A stretch of DNA of 51,476 bases from the NCBI RefSeq assembly GCF_016862075.1, contig NZ_BOMG01000125.1, forward strand, positions 1-51,476, written 5' to 3'. Shown piece after piece: positions 49,567 through 51,476 of the stretch. The notes beneath the pieces are model-generated. The model was not told the DNA's origin. It was given only the letters and a program-made list of their open reading frames with translations, and did not search any database. Numbering within the stretch: the first letter of the stretch is position 1; each line of letters starts with the position of its first letter. This DNA is from Actinoplanes couchii (GTDB lineage: Bacteria > Actinomycetota > Actinomycetes > Mycobacteriales > Micromonosporaceae). Both the position numbers and the translations under genes were made by a program.

Positions 49567-50481
49567 ATGGAACAGGATCTGACAGGGAAAGTTGCTCTCG
49601 TTGCCGGGGCGACGCGTGGCGCTGGGCGGCAGGTCGCCGTTCAGCTGGGGGCCCGGGGTGCGACCGTCTACGCGACCGGGCGCACCACCCGGGAGCAGCG
49701 TTCGGAGATGGACCGGCCGGAGACGATCGAGGAGACGGCGGAGCTGGTCACCGCTGCCGGGGGGACCGGGATCGCCGTTCAGGTCGATCATCTGGTGCCG
49801 GAGCAGGTGCGGGCGCTGGTCGAGAGAATCGATGCGGAGCAGGGGCGGCTGGACGTTCTGGTCAACGACATCTGGGGTGGCGAGCAGCTGTTCAGCTGGG
49901 ACGAGAAACTGTGGGAGCACGACCTGGACAAAGGGTTGCGCATTCTCCGGCTGGCGATCGACACCCACATCCTGACCAGCCATTACGCGCTGCCGCTGCT
50001 GATCCGGCGGCCGGGTGGACTGGTTGTCGAGATGACCGACGGGACGCTGGAATACAACAGCGCCAACTATCGGGTGTCGTTCTTCTACGATCTCGCCAAG
50101 ACCGCGGTGCTGCGGATGGCGTTCGCCCAATCCAAGGAGCTGGCGGAGCATGCGGGGACCGCCGTCGCGTTGACCCCGGGCTGGCTGCGGTCGGAGATGA
50201 TGCTCGAGCATTACGGGGTGACCGAGGAGAACTGGCGGGACGCATTGACGGCCGAGCCGCATTTCGCGATCTCGGAGACTCCCGCCTATGTCGGGCGGGC
50301 GGTTGCCGCGCTCGCCGCCGATCCCGAGGTGGCCCGCTGGAACGGGCAGTCGCTGTCCAGTGGGCAGCTGGCGCAGGTCTACGGGTTCACCGATCTGGAC
50401 GGCAGCCGCCCCGACGCCTGGCGCTATCTGGTCGAGGTGCAGGACACCGGTAAACCGGCCGACGTGACCGGTTACCGCTGA
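49567..50481 (+). CDS. Short-chain dehydrogenase/reductase, NNAG-variant
   Basis: The 304-residue protein has AGATRGAGR near residue 14 and catalytic YDLAK near residue 178, with a Rossmann fold. At the place of NNAG the sequence is VNDIWGGE, a variant seen in a divergent SDR group. The longer insert after it is unlike the other two SDRs in the window. Substrate unknown. It ends 10 bp inside the WYL regulator gene. Confidence 0.87.
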   Translation: MEQDLTGKVALVAGATRGAGRQVAVQLGARGATVYATGRTTREQRSEMDRPETIEETAELVTAAGGTGIAVQVDHLVPEQVRALVERIDAEQGRLDVLVNDIWGGEQLFSWDEKLWEHDLDKGLRILRLAIDTHILTSHYALPLLIRRPGGLVVEMTDGTLEYNSANYRVSFFYDLAKTAVLRMAFAQSKELAEHAGTAVALTPGWLRSEMMLEHYGVTEENWRDALTAEPHFAISETPAYVGRAVAALAADPEVARWNGQSLSSGQLAQVYGFTDLDGSRPDAWRYLVEVQDTGKPADVTGYR

Positions 50482-51413
50482 TACAGGTCCCGGAGCCGTC
50501 GCGCGGCGGCCGCCATCCGCTCGCGCAACGGCTCCGGCTCCAGCACCTCCACCTCCGGGCCGAGACAGAGCAGCTGGTGGTACGCCACCTCCAGGGACTC
50601 CAGCGGCAGGCGTACGACAATCCGGTCCTGATCGTCGGGTTCGGAAGCCGTCTGTTCGGCGGCCCGGACCGCGGGCGGCTCCACCGCGTGCCGTAGCGCC
50701 CGCCGGCCCTCCGCGCTCAACCGCACGGTGACCTGCACGGTCGCCATCCGCCGGACGAAACCGTCGGCCCGTTCCGCCCACACCGCCGCCAGGTCGAACG
50801 ACGCGTCCCGGTCGAAACGTTCGCCCGCCGTCACGTCGAGGATCCGGTCGGCGCGATAGATGCGCTGGTCACCGTCGATCCGGGCGACCAGGTACCAGAC
50901 ACCACCCTTCAACACGATGCCGTACGGCTGGACCAGTCGCGTCACCTCGCCGTCCCTCCGGCGGTACCGCACCGTCACGGTCAGGTCCCGCCAGACCGCT
51001 TCGACGAGCGCCGTCAGCACCGGCGGCGGTTCGGCGTCGTGGAACCAGCCGGGCACGTCCAGATGGAACCGCCGGATCGGCCGCGACCTGGCCGGCAGCG
51101 CCTTCAACGTGGCGCTGGCCAGCAGTTCGTCCAGGCCCATGTCCTTGGCCGGGCCGTCCAGGCCGAGCAGGAACAGCGCTTCCGCCTCGTCCGGGCTCAA
51201 CCCGGTCAGCCGGGTCCGGTAGCCGTCGACGAGCCGGTAACCCCCGAGTCGCCCCTGCTCGGCGTAGACCGGCACGCCCGCGGCGCCCAGCTCACCGATG
51301 TCGCGGTAGACGGTCCGCTCGGAGACGCCCAGTTCGGTGGCGAGTTCGGCGGCGGTGGCCGAGCCCCGCGACTGGAGCAGCAGGACCATCTTGAAGAGGC
51401 GGGGCGCACGCAC
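50472..51413 (-). CDS. WYL-domain transcriptional regulator
   Basis: The 313-residue protein has an N-terminal HTH (ATAAELATELGVSERTVYRD, residues ~18-37) and a WYL domain with VTRLVQPYGIVLKGGVWYLV near residue 160 and a C-terminal beta-rich WCX segment (PLESLEVAYHQLL). Such proteins regulate DNA-damage or stress genes and may bind nucleotides. It starts at GTG 51411-51413. Only 63 bases follow before the window ends. Confidence 0.92.
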   Translation of the reverse strand: MRAPRLFKMVLLLQSRGSATAAELATELGVSERTVYRDIGELGAAGVPVYAEQGRLGGYRLVDGYRTRLTGLSPDEAEALFLLGLDGPAKDMGLDELLASATLKALPARSRPIRRFHLDVPGWFHDAEPPPVLTALVEAVWRDLTVTVRYRRRDGEVTRLVQPYGIVLKGGVWYLVARIDGDQRIYRADRILDVTAGERFDRDASFDLAAVWAERADGFVRRMATVQVTVRLSAEGRRALRHAVEPPAVRAAEQTASEPDDQDRIVVRLPLESLEVAYHQLLCLGPEVEVLEPEPLRERMAAAARRLRDLYQR

Positions 51414-51476
51414 CCCGCCATCCTGCCGTGGCCGGTCAGCCGTTCGCGAACCAGATCGTCAGGGTTTGGCACAGTC

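Overview
This window is high-GC chromosomal DNA from a soil-type actinobacterium. The evidence is dense GC-biased coding with G/C third positions, frequent GTG starts, MmyB-type XRE regulators, SpoIIE/anti-sigma-like signalling domains, a CebR-like operator before a secreted cellulase, DUF1684, two LLM monooxygenases and a bkd-type keto-acid dehydrogenase operon. Actinoplanes or another Micromonosporaceae is a reasonable guess, but nothing in the window fixes the genus.

Layout. (1) 1-3.8 kb is accessory-looking: a 3' half of an elongator tRNA-Met (probable attachment-site scar), three uncharacterised genes (one with a GIY-YIG/MUG113 domain) and another hypothetical. (2) 3.8-5.7 kb holds a divergent short-chain dehydrogenase / MmyB-type XRE pair separated by a 35-bp tandem repeat. 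(3) 5.7-11.3 kb is a signalling block: DUF4190 membrane protein, membrane GGDEF protein, single-domain receiver, and a 1145-residue hybrid histidine kinase / receiver / SpoIIE-like / anti-sigma-like ATPase protein. (4) 11.5-15.3 kb has a TetR-MFS divergent pair and a GH5-CBM2 endoglucanase behind a CebR-like operator. (5) 15.3-19.7 kb has a GNAT, a mini-DivIVA protein, a ParB-like-motif hypothetical coupled to an SDR, and a second divergent SDR/XRE pair. (6) 19.7-23.5 kb has a HelD-like helicase carrying two in-frame minisatellites, a divergent TetR and a prolipoprotein diacylglyceryl transferase. (7) 23.4-32.6 kb is a probable organosulfur-acquisition locus: a peptide-type ABC transporter operon headed by a DUF1684 gene and divergent from two LLM monooxygenases. 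(8) 32.6-37.4 kb has a DHFR-like reductase/TetR pair, a GNAT, an ankyrin-WD40-like fusion, DUF4291, a small hypothetical and a cold-shock protein. (9) 37.7-44.1 kb has a MurG-like transferase, adenosine-deaminase-like hydrolase, L,D-transpeptidase-methyltransferase pair, DHA2 MFS and SUMF1-domain protein. (10) 44.2-51.4 kb has the branched-chain 2-oxoacid dehydrogenase operon (E1 alpha, E1 beta, E2) with a divergent Lrp regulator, a PQQ-type glucose dehydrogenase-like lipoprotein, an SDR and a WYL regulator.

The genome architecture is the most unusual aspect. Short tandem repeats with periods of 17-42 bp recur at gene ends, in linkers and between genes. In three cases they are duplications of a gene terminus: the E2 start, the 3' end of a 93-aa gene, and the DUF1684 stop. 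Eight of the twelve convergent gene pairs overlap tail to tail. No complete mobile element, CRISPR array, rRNA or intact tRNA was found.
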